Source of the DNA: Theristus sp. LFF4_11
Taxonomy: Eukaryota > Nematoda > Chromadorea > Monhysterida > Xyalidae
Direction: 5' to 3'
Assembly (NCBI GenBank): GCA_030248135.1
Contig: JASANC010000619.1
Location: 16,650-80,649, forward strand
DNA length: 64,000 nucleotides
Below the pieces are notes generated by a model. That model worked only from the letters and a program-made list of their open reading frames with translations. It had not been told where the DNA came from and did no database searches. How positions within the stretch are numbered: position 1 is the stretch's first letter; each line of letters opens with the position of its first letter. The translations under genes and the position numbers were made by a program. Below, in pieces: positions 40,167-50,226 of the stretch.

Positions 40167-40354
40167 AGTTTTACTTTTTTCGAACCCTAAATGTGAGTGA
40201 GGTGAGGAGATACTGACTGAAAAAAGTAAAAACTGATTTTAATTAAAGTTAACAGATGGAAAAAATTAAAAACAGTTGGTTTTCAAAAAGTACCAATGCG
40301 GATTAGCTGATTTTTTGAATTCGAAGTTTCTTCCAAATAGACATGCCCTGAAAC

Positions 40355-40545
40355 AGTACCGAAGATGAGAGGGGATTGGGGGTGTACCCCCAAGCACGAA
40401 CTTGCGCCCTGTGGGGGGGTGTGGGTGGTCCCGTGACACCCACCCCCCCCTAAACCCGGGACCCCCTCCCCGTGGGTAACCTTCCACCCCCTTACCGACT
40501 CGGCTCGGCACCCCCCGTAGGTACCCACCCTCTTCCCAAATTGTT
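40355..40545. repeat. G/C-run dispersed repeat, copy 1
   Basis: Shares GTACCGAAGATGAG, CACGAACTTGCGCC and CGTGACACCCACCCCCC blocks with 43385-43480 and the arms of the 46-50 kb element. Long G and C runs dominate; no coding potential. Confidence 0.7.
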
Positions 40546-40842
40546 CCCAAAGTCACAAACTTTTGTAAAAAAACACAAATGTTTGTTCAAAAATCACAAT
40601 TTTTTCTTCAAAAATCATGAGTTTTCGGTTCCCAGGTCCATAATATGCATGAAATACCTATGTATGAGGTTATTTAGTCTTACAAACAACTGTATTAGCA
40701 AAATTTTTTAAATTAATTAAAAAGTTCTGAAATGCCGGAGGAAAATCTGATCATCAACAAAAATAAGTGCATTCGAACCGCGCTGACGCGTTAGTTTGAA
40801 TTAGAACTAAACAAGGTTGTTTTAGCCTTCAAAATTAGGAAA

Positions 40843-40945
40843 AACTTTTATGAAAATTATCCTTCAACGTTAATTTGGACCTACCTTTTGCCGCACGTGG
40901 ATCCAAACCGAGGTCGTGTTTCTCGTTCCAAATGATTTTTCTGTG
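40843..40945 (+). repeat. Dispersed repeat, inverted partner at 46072-46166
   Basis: About 100 bp including ACCTACCTTTTGCCGCACGT and GTGGATCCAAACC, matching the reverse complement of 46072-46166 with scattered mismatches. In both places it adjoins G/C-run repeats, so it may be part of the same composite element. Confidence 0.65.
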
Positions 40946-41254
40946 TTTCATCGCAATTTCTTGAAAACTTTCAAATCAATTCAATTTTTTTCAATTCACG
41001 TTGTTAATTGACAACGCCACGCTTCTTCGAGACGACAAAAATTTTCTTCGGCAAGAGTTGACAACCAGTTTTCTTCACATTGGAAGCGTAAAAACAAAGT
41101 ATTTTACTGCTTTAGAGCTGAGCTCATGAAACCAATTGCAGAAGCTTCGATCTGGACTTTTCTTGTCGATCTTTGAACACAAAGTAGAAATTGTTATTTT
41201 GAATACAATTTTTGGAAAGGTCAACAAATTTTTTTTGACATGCAAATCAGTAAT

Positions 41255-41314
41255 TTTGAATTCTCGCATCGAGCATAAAACTGCTTATATCTCTATGCAT
41301 GTGCTCATTGAGTC
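41255..41314 (+). mobile_element. MITE-like repeat family B, partial copy
   Basis: Diverged right end of the family: GAATTCTCGCATCGAGCATAAAACTGC, ending GCTCATTGAGTC. Confidence 0.55.
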
Positions 41315-41816
41315 GCGGAACCAAAAGAAAAGATAATATATTGGAGTTATTTCACTGATATGGGAAAGAAATATTTTAAAATTATTGATTCTTATTTTTG
41401 AAAAAGTCGTGTTTTTGAACTGAATGAAAACACCCTGACAGCATGTACGCTATTGATTTTCAGACAAATTCAACCAACATGTGAATAAATTTTGTGAACG
41501 TGAGGCACATGTGAAAAAACCCAATGCGCTGTGGAGCCGACTCCACCAACACAATTAGCTGTGAACTGTAACGGGCGCATAATACTGCCCCATATCCCAA
41601 AGCACATCCATGTTGGTTAGTTTCATGTTTGCCTCTGCAGCGCTGTTGCATGCATGAAAACTAATTGAACGGTCGATAAAGTACATCGAAAACTACTACT
41701 CCAGTCCATAAACCAGAGAACATGTCAGTTTGTTGCAAGACCATGCGTATGCATGTTTAGAATTGAAAGCAATTAAAAAAATCACTTGAAATTGATTCTT
41801 CAATTGCAAATAAAAC

Positions 41817-42987
41817 ATGGCAAAACGCAGTACGAAGGAGGTGCTAACATTAGCAGGTTCAGTGGCTCATTGCTGGTGCTGTAACACACGCTTGTTTTCG
41901 TGCATTCTGCCATCGCAACAACTGCCTTTACAACACAGGTGCTGCTGTGATCTTCGTGGTCACCGTTATCCTGCTCAAGTCACATCGACAGTTCATACAG
42001 CAAGTATCGCAGCGTATCAGCGAACGAGAGAAGAACGCATTGAAGCAGCTGGCATCGAAACCGGATGCAATACAACAAGCAACGCAAACGGCAGCGCACG
42101 GGCAGGCTGTGCGATCTGCTCCGTTCATGTACGACCAAGAAACGCTGGCGTACCTTCGTCAGCATATTCAGCCGCCCTCAAAACTCCCATTGAATCTTAC
42201 TGATAATAAACGTCGAGATTTCTCGCAGTATGGCCAGATGGTAACCGTGATCAAAGATGTCTTCAAAGGACGCAGCAACGGCATTTTTCTAGAAGTATGC
42301 ATGTGCGACAGTTCCAAAAAATCAATTGCATTATGCTAATCAAGCGGTTTTTTGTGTTTGCATCAATTTGAAATCGCGTTCGATTTGCAATACGGTCAGG
42401 CTGGCGCTCTGGACGGCGAATACGCGTCAAACACGCTGCAACTTGAGCGAGAATACAACTGGACAGGCATACTGATTGAAGCAAATCCAGTGCGCTACCA
42501 AAAGTTGGTCAACAAACACAGACATGCGTACATCTGGTACGGATGTATTCTGAACGTAAGTTCGCTCTCACAAGACATTTATGCATCAAACAGCTTTCTG
42601 AGCTTGCGTTCAAAATGAAGAAAAGATCTGTTGCAGGTGCCGAAGTTGACAAAAAAAACGTTGGTGCTGAATCGTTTCCACGCCGAAAAGAATCAATTCA
42701 CGATGCCGTGCGTTTCGCTGGCTGCAATATTCGCAGCGATGAACTGGACCAAAGTGGACTTTGTTTCATTGGACATTGAGGGATACGAGCCGGAAGCGTT
42801 GCTCTCTATTCCTTGGCACCTGGTCGACATTGATGTGTTCCTGATTGAATGTGATCAGTGTAATAAGGGCACTGGCAGGGACTTCACACAGAAACGGCAC
42901 TTCCTCAAGACAACGTTCGATGCGCTCGGCTACGATGAGGTGACCTACTTGAAACTGGACTACGTCTACAAGAAGAGGAGGCAGTAA
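41817..42987 (+). CDS. Star-like single-pass protein with FkbM methyltransferase-type domain, complete
   Basis: Four in-phase exons (41817-41856, 41939-42294, 42400-42555 and 42637-42987) give 300 aa. After a short basic N-terminus, one hydrophobic helix (AAVIFVVTVILL, about residues 14-27) spans the exon 1/2 junction and would make a type II membrane protein. A stem region follows, then an FkbM/Methyltransf_21-like fold: FLEAGALDGEYASNTL (SAM-loop-like, across the exon 2/3 junction), NWTGILIEANP, and VDFVSLDIEGYEPEALLSIPW near the C-terminus. Drosophila Star, an ER/Golgi trafficking factor for EGF-receptor ligands, has this layout; the enzymatic status of that family is uncertain. The stop is followed by a MITE family B copy that supplies an AATAAA near 43206. 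Confidence 0.85.
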
Positions 42988-43015
42988 CTGTGTATATTTG
43001 TTGTCCGTGGTCTGC

Positions 43016-43195
43016 GACTCAATGCGCTTGCAAACGTCGAAAAAAATAGTTTCAATGTTGATGTGGCAATTCAAAATCGCCTAAGTGACGCGGCCTTATT
43101 TAGGGGACTACTCGGATCATTTTTTTTAAACAATATTGAATTCCCGCGTCATGCATAAAACTGCGTACCTACTGTATTCATGCGCGCATTGAGTT
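43016..43195 (+). mobile_element. MITE-like repeat family B, copy 2
   Basis: About 180 bp with imperfect terminal inverted repeats (GACTCAATGCGCTTG at left, GCGCGCATTGAGTTTC at right), homologous to 35208-35343 inverted. No ORF. It starts 29 bp after the Star-like stop codon and probably contributes that gene's 3' UTR. Confidence 0.75.
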
Positions 43196-43384
43196 TCGGG
43201 GTTCAAATAAAAGATCTAATATACAGATGTTTGTGTCTCTTGTTACATGCATTACTTGTTATATACTTGCATTTCATTTCTGCACCATTTTCTGTGTTTA
43301 AAAACTCCAACGTTTTTCTCATTTTTGTCATAGATGATCCGTGAGACTTTAAAAAAACAAACACTTATTTGATTTCGACAATCT

Positions 43385-43870
43385 TTACATTTAGAAACAG
43401 TACTGAAGATGAGGGCAGCGAATATGTACCCCCTAGCACGAGCTTGCGCCTCGTGGAAGGGGGAGTGGGATCTCGTGACACCCTCAAATCCAATTTTCGA
43501 ACATTCAAACATTCCAACCTCCGGAACCTTCAAACCTTCAAACTCTTAGACCTTTTAACGTTTGAGTTTGAACCTTCGAACTCTCAAACCTTTGAACTTT
43601 CGTCCCTCCAAAGCTTTACAACCTGATGCTTCCAGATGCTTCCAAACCTTCGGACTTTCAAAACATCGTACCTTCGAACGAGCAAATTTTGAGGGAAGAG
43701 AGAAAGAATGGATTGCACAGTCTCAGGTTTTGGAGGGGGCTTGCGTGACCCCCGTCGACCCACGGTTTAGTGTTGACAAATATTCTGGGGATACACCTCC
43801 TTCTCCTAATCTTTGGTCTTCGGTACTGGGCTGGGGTGGGAGAGGGTGTCGATTGATTGGAGAACGGGGG
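43385..43870. repeat. G/C-run foldback repeat, copy 2
   Basis: Left arm 43385-43480 (AGTACTGAAGATGAGGGCAG...ACGAGCTTGCGCC...CGTGACACC) and an inverted right arm around 43770-43870 (...CTTCGGTACTGGGCTGGG). The arms resemble the outer arms of the 46281-50226 element. Confidence 0.6.
43484..43690. repeat. Degenerate 9-11-bp minisatellite of CTTCAAAC/CTTCGAAC units
   Basis: Many imperfect repeats of an AACCTTCAAACTTTC-like motif, lying inside the G/C-run foldback. Confidence 0.7.
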
Positions 43871-44180
43871 TGTAAGCAAGTAGAGCCGTAAACACGGATT
43901 AATAGACCAGTAGCATGGGTCTGTAATGGTCAGTAACTCCAAAAACTAGAAGGGTATTAAAGTAAATAGCACTGCCGCACAGGTCACTTCACATTTTTGA
44001 TACTCACTCACTGGCATTTTGTTCCCGGTCGCAATTTTCAGGGAACCTCAACAATTCACTGGTCATCGTGTTTCCAACATATCACCAACTGTTTTATCAC
44101 TGACTGGCGTTAACCGCAACCGCAAAACCGCAGACTAATTTTGTCAAATTAAAAAGAAACCTTAAAGGAAAAACACAGAA

Positions 44181-45769
44181 ATGCCAGACGAAGACGTGTT
44201 TAACCCGGAAATGGTGACAGAGTACTTTGAGAAAGCAGCGCGAGACGTTGACAACGATGACATACTCCTTGAGCACTACTTGCATGGATGGCGAGAATTG
44301 AACAAGTTTGTTTAAAATGTTGAACAGGCACAAGCACAACACAACGTGAACAATGATATACGACCTTCACTAACATATTGTGGATTTATTGAAACGTGTC
44401 CGAACTAAAATGACGTCATTTTCTTTTAAAACGCTCGTTTGTCAGGCACCAAAATTTCAGTTTCGTGTGACTGATTCGACATTAACCATTTGTTTACGGC
44501 TAAACGGAAAGTCTGGTTTGCTGTGAACGGCAAGCGCATGTTTTGCGGCACATGACGTCATTTCAGTGAGACACGTTTAAAAAAAAATAGGTCATACATT
44601 TTTTTAGATTGTGGTCGTTACTCGGACGTGCGTTTGGTTTCGCCGAATCAGACATCAAAGACAAATTAAAAATACTCGATGTGCGTCTTTTTGTACATAA
44701 TTCTAAACATTAGTTTGTTAAAACGCGTCTACTGAAGTGATATTAGTGGTCACGTAAGTCACATGGCTGTTCATTTTGCAGCGTTTCCGAACCGCCGGCA
44801 ACTCAAATAAAACGAACTATGAAACCGTGAAATCAATGATTGCGTACGAAATGGCACAAGGCAAAGCAAGAAAAAATTACAGCGGCACCTTCACGTTCCT
44901 CCGTTTACACAGGTAGCCAATTGTTGTGATAATTTTTAAAAAGTTTTAAAAAACAATATTTTTTTCGTTTAAGGCGAAAACACTATTTAGTTTTCTGTCC
45001 GCACGCACAAAAGTTGTTCTAAATCTCGGGCGCAAACTGGTAGTTGTGTCAGCGATGCATTAAGATAGCACACCCGACACGATTTCTAAATCACACGTGG
45101 CCACTTTTTAAGTGTCATGTACGTGCGTACACACAAAAAACTAAATGCTAAATCCCCTAATTAGAAATTCCAATTAGAAAGCGGTACTCACGGTCTAGTG
45201 TAAAATATTTTTGGCAATTCTAAAAGAAGTCACAGTCACTGATCGATCAATGCCATTGTGAGCGTAATCCAATAGTTGCGTGTCCATTGCAGCCTGTTTA
45301 CAATTGTAGTATAAGTAGTAAATAATAGTAAGCTTACACTATATTGAACATTGAAGTTGATCAATCGTGACAGTTTGCAGGGCTCTCAACTTTATAGCCC
45401 AATTTGTGCACTATTTGCGTGTCAGCGAGTCAAACGAGAATGTGCCGCAAGGGGCCCGACGACTGTACGACGAATTGCTTGCTCCATATCACTCGTTCCC
45501 CATTCGGCTTGCGGTTCACCTCGCTTTACACACGCTGCCAAACCGAGATGATGTACTTGTATTTGATTTTTCACACTTCAACATAATGATAATTTCTATG
45601 AACACCTTTTTTATAATGTGCATTCCAGCTGCTCACTCGTCTGCTGAATGGACGTTCTCCAAACGATGCACAAACACAACGATCTATTGATGCTTTGACA
45701 ACAAGCTGCAGTGTGTGTTATGACAGATGCCAGCAACTGTACACCACTAACAACCTGCTTAATCTTTGA
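44181..45769 (+). CDS. Ceramide-1-phosphate transfer protein-like (GLTP-fold), complete
   Basis: Cytosolic all-helical sphingolipid transfer protein. Five in-phase exons (44181-44305, 44608-44680, 44782-44912, 45381-45558 and 45629-45769) give 215 aa, matching the 214 aa of human CPTP. Family motifs in order: LLEHYLHGWRELNK; LGRAFGFAESDIKDKLKIL (the Asp and Lys that bind the headgroup); the region around YETVKSMIAYEM; SGTFTFLRLHRALNFI (the Arg pair); LLAPYHSFPIRLAVHLALHT (the His), then LPNRDDVL; and the C-terminal helix LLTRLLNG. Exon 1 ATG follows AAACACAG, a possible trans-splice acceptor. AATAAA at 45892 is 123 bp after the stop. Intron 1 contains a MITE family A copy. Ceramide-phosphate specificity over glycolipid is inferred from overall similarity. 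Confidence 0.92.
44377..44597 (+). mobile_element. MITE-like repeat family A, copy 2 (CRE-bearing arms)
   Basis: About 220 bp. Inner inverted arms are AAACGTGTCCGAACTAAAAT+GACGTCAT (44392-44419) and its near-inverse ending GTGAGACACGTTT (to 44578); both contain TGACGTCA. It lies in intron 1 of the CPTP-like gene, in the sense of transcription, ending about 10 bp before the exon 2 acceptor at 44607. Homologous to 5303-5541. Confidence 0.85.
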
Positions 45770-46280
45770 CCTATCAATATTTGTCGCTTCATTATATAAA
45801 CTGGAAATGTCTGAAAGTACCCTTTAAAAACTGGAAATGTCTGAAAGTACCCATTAAAGATCTCACAAGAAATTGACAAACAATAAAACATTTTAATTTA
45901 GCTGCCATCATGACATCAGTTATGTTTTAAAAAAGATGATGGACTTTGTGACCAATTGAAGGATTTGAATTTGTGCATTTTCTGCCACGTATGTATTATA
46001 ATTTGCTTCACATATCACAACAAACGATATCAAAAATCTGATGTATTCAAGAAAGTACTGTGTAACACAGAAAAATCATTTGGAACGAGAACCACGACCT
46101 GGGTTTGGATCCACCACATGCTGCAAAAGGTAGGTCCAAATTGACGTCGGAGGTTAATTTTCACCAGTAGCGAAAGTGCAAGTGCGGGGGGGGGTGGGGG
46201 GGGTCCACCCCCCCCTCAGCCGAAAATCCTGCCCGTGCACGGACAGATACCCGTGTACCCCCCCTCCCCCCTTTACCCAG
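45770..46280. other. Spacer with CPTP 3' UTR, 30-bp duplication and G/C-run repeat
   Basis: Holds the CPTP polyadenylation signal (45892), the tandem duplication at 45799-45856, the dispersed repeat 46072-46166 and C/G runs from 46180 onward. Confidence 0.5.
45799..45856. repeat. 30-bp tandem duplication in CPTP 3' UTR
   Basis: CTGGAAATGTCTGAAAGTACCC occurs at 45801 and again at 45831, with nearly identical flanks. Confidence 0.9.
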
Positions 46281-47763
46281 TACCGAAGACGAGGGGGGGT
46301 ACCCGAGACCTCCGCGTGGGGGGGTGGGGGGGTCACGCGACACCCACCCCCCAAAACCTGACACTGGACTAGGGTTAGGGGCTTTGAAAAAAAAATTTTT
46401 TTTATTTTTTTTCGTTTTTAAAAAAAAAAAAATTTGGATTTTTTTTTCAAACTTAAAAAAAATTTGAAAAATTTTTCTTCTACTTTGCTCTGAAAATTCG
46501 ATTTATGGCATAATTTTTTGAAAGTTCAAACCAAATTTTCTTCCCAACTTCTTTGTGTGCTTAAATGTCATTATTTGGTCATTTTGACCGACGTACTCCA
46601 TGTTTTTCGATTTGGATGACTTCTAGAGTCATTTTTTAGCGTTGAAATGACTTAACTGAATTGAAATATCGTTCCAGAAATCGTTTTCTTGCAACTTAGA
46701 ACATGTTTTTCAGTCGGTAGGCCATGAGATGAACATGATATCTTGTTGATTGGCGTATGTTATAGGTCTACAATGGAGTTGTGCGATATATTGTTAAACA
46801 ATTGGAGCGGAGATGTTGGTTAATAGTGGGGGGCATAGTTGTTCACGGATTTGTATACATACTTAAAAGTGATTTTTTTGATTTCTGATCAGAGGTTGCT
46901 TGCAATGAGTCGTTGTAGGTTCCTAATCCTAAACCTAATCCTAATCCTAAGCCAAGCCTTTTTGATAAGGTGAAAATGATCAATTTAGTTTTTGCATTTT
47001 TTTCTTTCCTGTGTTAAAGGGCAGGGGCCACCGCCACTGCACATGCACCTGTTTTAATAATGATGCATTACGTAGTTGTTCTAGGGGGGGGGGCCTGGGA
47101 GGGGCGTTAGGGAAAAAAAATCCGGATTTTTTTTTAAATTAAAAAAAAATTTTTTTGTTAATTTTTTTTACAAGTTAGGTTCGTTCGAAGCGTCTCGTCG
47201 AGCTGAGTTCATCTAGACTATTTTCAGAACGATCCGGGAAACTATAAGAGCGAAAATCGTGTTTTATTGAAATTATGTCCATTTCATAGAGGGAAAGTTG
47301 CATTTTCAACAGTAAAACAGGACAATTTTCGACGTGTACTTGAATATTGAACCGTTCTTAGTTGTTCCTCTTTAGAAAATTACCAAAATTTGACTGTGTT
47401 CAAAAATTCCTGTTTGCTGTAGCTAAGTCGGCAACCCCTGTCGACCCGGTCGCCCCCCCCCCAAGACACTTACTTTCAGGTTCAACCAGCTATGCTATCT
47501 GCCACATGGCGAGAGCCCAATCTTCAAATCATCGTATCGAAAACACGTACCATGATTTCGCGATCACGTTGCGGTCAACTGACAGACGCAAGTTTAACAC
47601 GTTAGTTTAGCTCAGCACGCAAGTTTTAACATGTGGCCATGTTATCGGGTATCTGAAAAACGGTCGTGTGATGTGGTATTAACCAACATCTCCGCTCCAA
47701 TTGTTTAACAATATATCGCACAACTCCATTGTAGACCTATAACATACGCCAATCAACAAAATA

Positions 47764-48298
47764 TGAAATGGCCTCCCCGGGTGTAATGATCACGATCACT
47801 TTGGACCTCCAACGCTCCGAATCCTCCGGCCTCGAACGCTGATGTGAAGATCCAAGCGCCCGGAACTGTCCTGCGTTTAGTTTCAGAAAGCACAAGTTTT
47901 ATTGCGAGTCGTTTGGTTGTTGCGTTAATGGTATCGTGTGTTTGTGTGTGTGTCTCACCAATTTCCAAGTTCTCTTTTCCTCTTTCTCTCTTTTACTTCG
48001 TTAGCCAACTCTTGACAGAAGGGACAACAATAAAACCACCACTGACACAAAAAGAAAGGATAGGATCAGTTAGGGTGTGGTAGTTAACGAACTAGTATTT
48101 TTGGTAAAATGGAAGAGTGGCCCCGAACACAAAGAAAACAACGTATTTATAAACAACAGCAACCAATACGAAAAGAGTAGCCGACCCAATGCAAGGAAAG
48201 TAGCTTAGCCATTCACATTCACACATTATGCACCGTATCCCCTGCAACGCAGTCCGCAGTGACTCAAGGAATCGGGCAGCCTAAAAGGGTACATTACA
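47764..48298 (-). repeat. LTR (3' LTR in element sense)
   Basis: 535 bp, near-identical to 49275-49810. Open frames inside it are duplicated in both copies and are LTR sequence, not genes. Confidence 0.92.
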
Positions 48299-49274
48299 GT
48301 ATCCCCCTCCTATTCGGAGTGCCCCCACGACGACCCAAGTCACCGACACCGCGCGGCAGAACGGCACACAACGTCCGTTTGCAAACACTTCGCCACTTAC
48401 CAACATCTCGCCGACTCATACAACAATAATAAACTAAAATACCAAAAGCACCAATTTCACAACCTGTGTCAGTACAAAACAATCACAATTCAAAACACTA
48501 AACAATCAAAACGAGATCACTAAACAATATAAAAAGCACCGTACAAAAGAATGGAAATGAAACTTCTTTGACCTTCTTCAAAACTGAGAAATCACAAAAA
48601 TGAGTAAACAAATAAAACATTTCTTTGGCTCTCAATAACTTTTCCTGAGTGACTTTACGAATTATGCCCCTGCCGAAAAGAAAAGAAACCCATTACAAAA
48701 CTCCTGCACCTGGGGCTTTTTGACGCCAAACAAAACAAAAGAAACAAAGAAAACATCACTACAAACTTCTACGAAATCCAACTATAATAACGACCGGCCA
48801 CAACTGTACAAAGGAAAACAACAAAAATACCCAAATAAACTCAAAACATTAAAATCATCCCCCTCCTATTTCAAACACAGCACTGAACAATAAAAATGAG
48901 CACTTTCAAACAGTTAGCACCAAAATACACGACAAAACAAAACACTTCAAACAACCCAGTACAAAACACAAAAAGGGGCCCACTCCAAAACATCAAACAA
49001 AGGTAAAACTTGAAACACCCTGTTCACCTCTCTTGACCAGCCTGAAAAACCCAAAAGACTCAAAACAAAATGACTCACTTCTTACAAAACAAACAAACGG
49101 ATTCGACCATTGAACTCAGCAACACTTACGACTAAAACAAAAATCACAACCAGCCTTCCACGCTCAGTCATAGCCCAGACGACGTCCACGCCCATCTCGA
49201 AATCCACGCGACTGATGACGACTAGAACCATGACGTCCCTTCGATTCTCCACGCGGCCATCTTGGGGCCTCCAC

Positions 49275-49810
49275 TGAAATGGCCTCCCCGGGTGTAATGA
49301 TCACGATCACTTTGGACCTCCAACGCTCCGAATCCTCCGGCCTCGAACGCTGATGTGAAGATCCAAGCGCCCGGAACTGTCCTGCGTTTAGTTTCAGAAA
49401 GCACAAGTTTTATTGCGAGTCGTTTGGTTGTTGCGTTAATGGTATCGTGTGTTTGTGTGTGTGTCTCACCAATTTCCAAGTTCTCTTTTCCTCTTTCTCT
49501 CTTTTACTTCGTTAGCCAACTCTTGACAGAAGGGACAACAATAAAACCACCACTGACACAAAAAGAAAGGGATAGGATCAGTTAGGGTGTGGTAGTTAAC
49601 GAACTAGTATTTTTGGTAAAATGGAAGAGTGGCCCCGAACACAAAGAAAACAACGTATTTATAAACAACAGCAACCAATACGAAAAGAATAGCCGACCCA
49701 ATGCAAGGAAAGTAGCTTAGCCATTCACATTCACACATTATGCACCGTATCCCCTGCAACGCAGTCCGCAGTGACTCAAGGAATCGGGCAGCCTAAAAGG
49801 GTACATTACA
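49275..49810 (-). repeat. LTR (5' LTR in element sense)
   Basis: 536 bp. Differs from the other LTR by a one-base insertion (GAAAGG/GAAAGGG) and one substitution (AAGAGTAGCC/AAGAATAGCC). Confidence 0.92.
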
Positions 49811-50226
49811 AATATCATGTTCATCTCATGGCCTACCGACTGAAAAAACATGTTCTAAGTTGCAAGAAAACGATTTCTGAAACGATATTTCAATTCAGTT
49901 AAGTCATTTCAACCCTAAAAATTGACTCTAGAAGTCATCCAAATCGAAAAACATGTAGTACGTCGGTCAAAATGACCAAATAATGACATGTACCTAAGCA
50001 CACAAAGAAGTTGGGAAGAAAATTTGGTTTGAACTTTCAAAAAATTATGCCATAAATCGAATTTTCAGAGCAAAGTAGAAGAAAAATTTTTCAAATTTTT
50101 TTTTAAGTTTGAAAAAAAAATCCAAATTTAAAAAAACAAAAAAAAATAAAAAAATTTTTTTTCAAAGCCCCTAACCCTACCCCCACCCCCCCTAAAGTGG
50201 GCAAACCCCCCTCGTCTTCGGTGGTA

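Larger units (their letters stand above)
30523..41816. other. Gene-poor 11.3-kb region between FoxD and the Star-like gene
   Basis: AT-rich, with no multi-exon gene recognised. Items of note are a GC-rich exon-like or hairpin island (32365-32450), MITE family B copies (35208-35343 and 41255-41314), an interstitial telomeric tract (40137-40166), a G/C-run repeat (40355-40545) and a dispersed-repeat copy (40843-40945). A weak exon-like stretch with a strong acceptor and a GTAAGT donor lies at 35954-35998 on the plus strand, but nothing joins it. Confidence 0.45.
42988..44180. other. Repeat-filled spacer between Star-like and CPTP-like genes
   Basis: Contains MITE family B copy 2, a G/C-run foldback (43385-43870) and a degenerate TTCAAAC/TTCGAAC minisatellite. 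No exon seen. Confidence 0.5.
47764..49810 (-). mobile_element. Young non-autonomous LTR element
   Basis: Two LTRs (47764-48298 and 49275-49810) differ at only about two positions and have TG...CA ends. They are flanked by a 4-bp target duplication AATA, and the uninterrupted site can be seen in the inverted arm near 46742. Orientation is minus: a polypurine tract (AGGAGGGGGA) abuts the LTR at 48299-48310, and a primer-binding-site-like TGGAGGCCCCAAGATGG abuts the LTR at about 49256-49273. The 976-bp interior has no gag or pol reading frame, so proteins must be supplied in trans. A second copy of the polypurine tract lies at 48857-48870. Confidence 0.9.
46281..50226. mobile_element. Foldback (long inverted arm) element, interrupted by an LTR element
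   Basis: The left arm 46281-46827 is matched in inverse by 47677-47763 plus 49811-50226. Examples: CCGAAGACGAGGGGGG against CCCCCTCGTCTTCGG; the shared poly-A/T tract with AAATTTGGATTT; ACATGATATCTTGTTGATTGGCGTATG against its complement; and the end near CTCCGCTCCAATTG. The right arm is split by the LTR element at 47764-49810. The spacer 46828-47676 has telomere-like CCTAATCCTAA units and no credible ORF. No transposase seen. Confidence 0.75.

Noticed and set aside
46154..46364. Gly/Pro-rich frames in G/C runs
   Set aside because: Low-complexity homopolymer sequence open on both strands; not coding.
47753..49479. Identical 71-85-codon frames at 47753-47968 and 49222-49479
   Set aside because: They are the two LTRs of one element, not duplicated genes.
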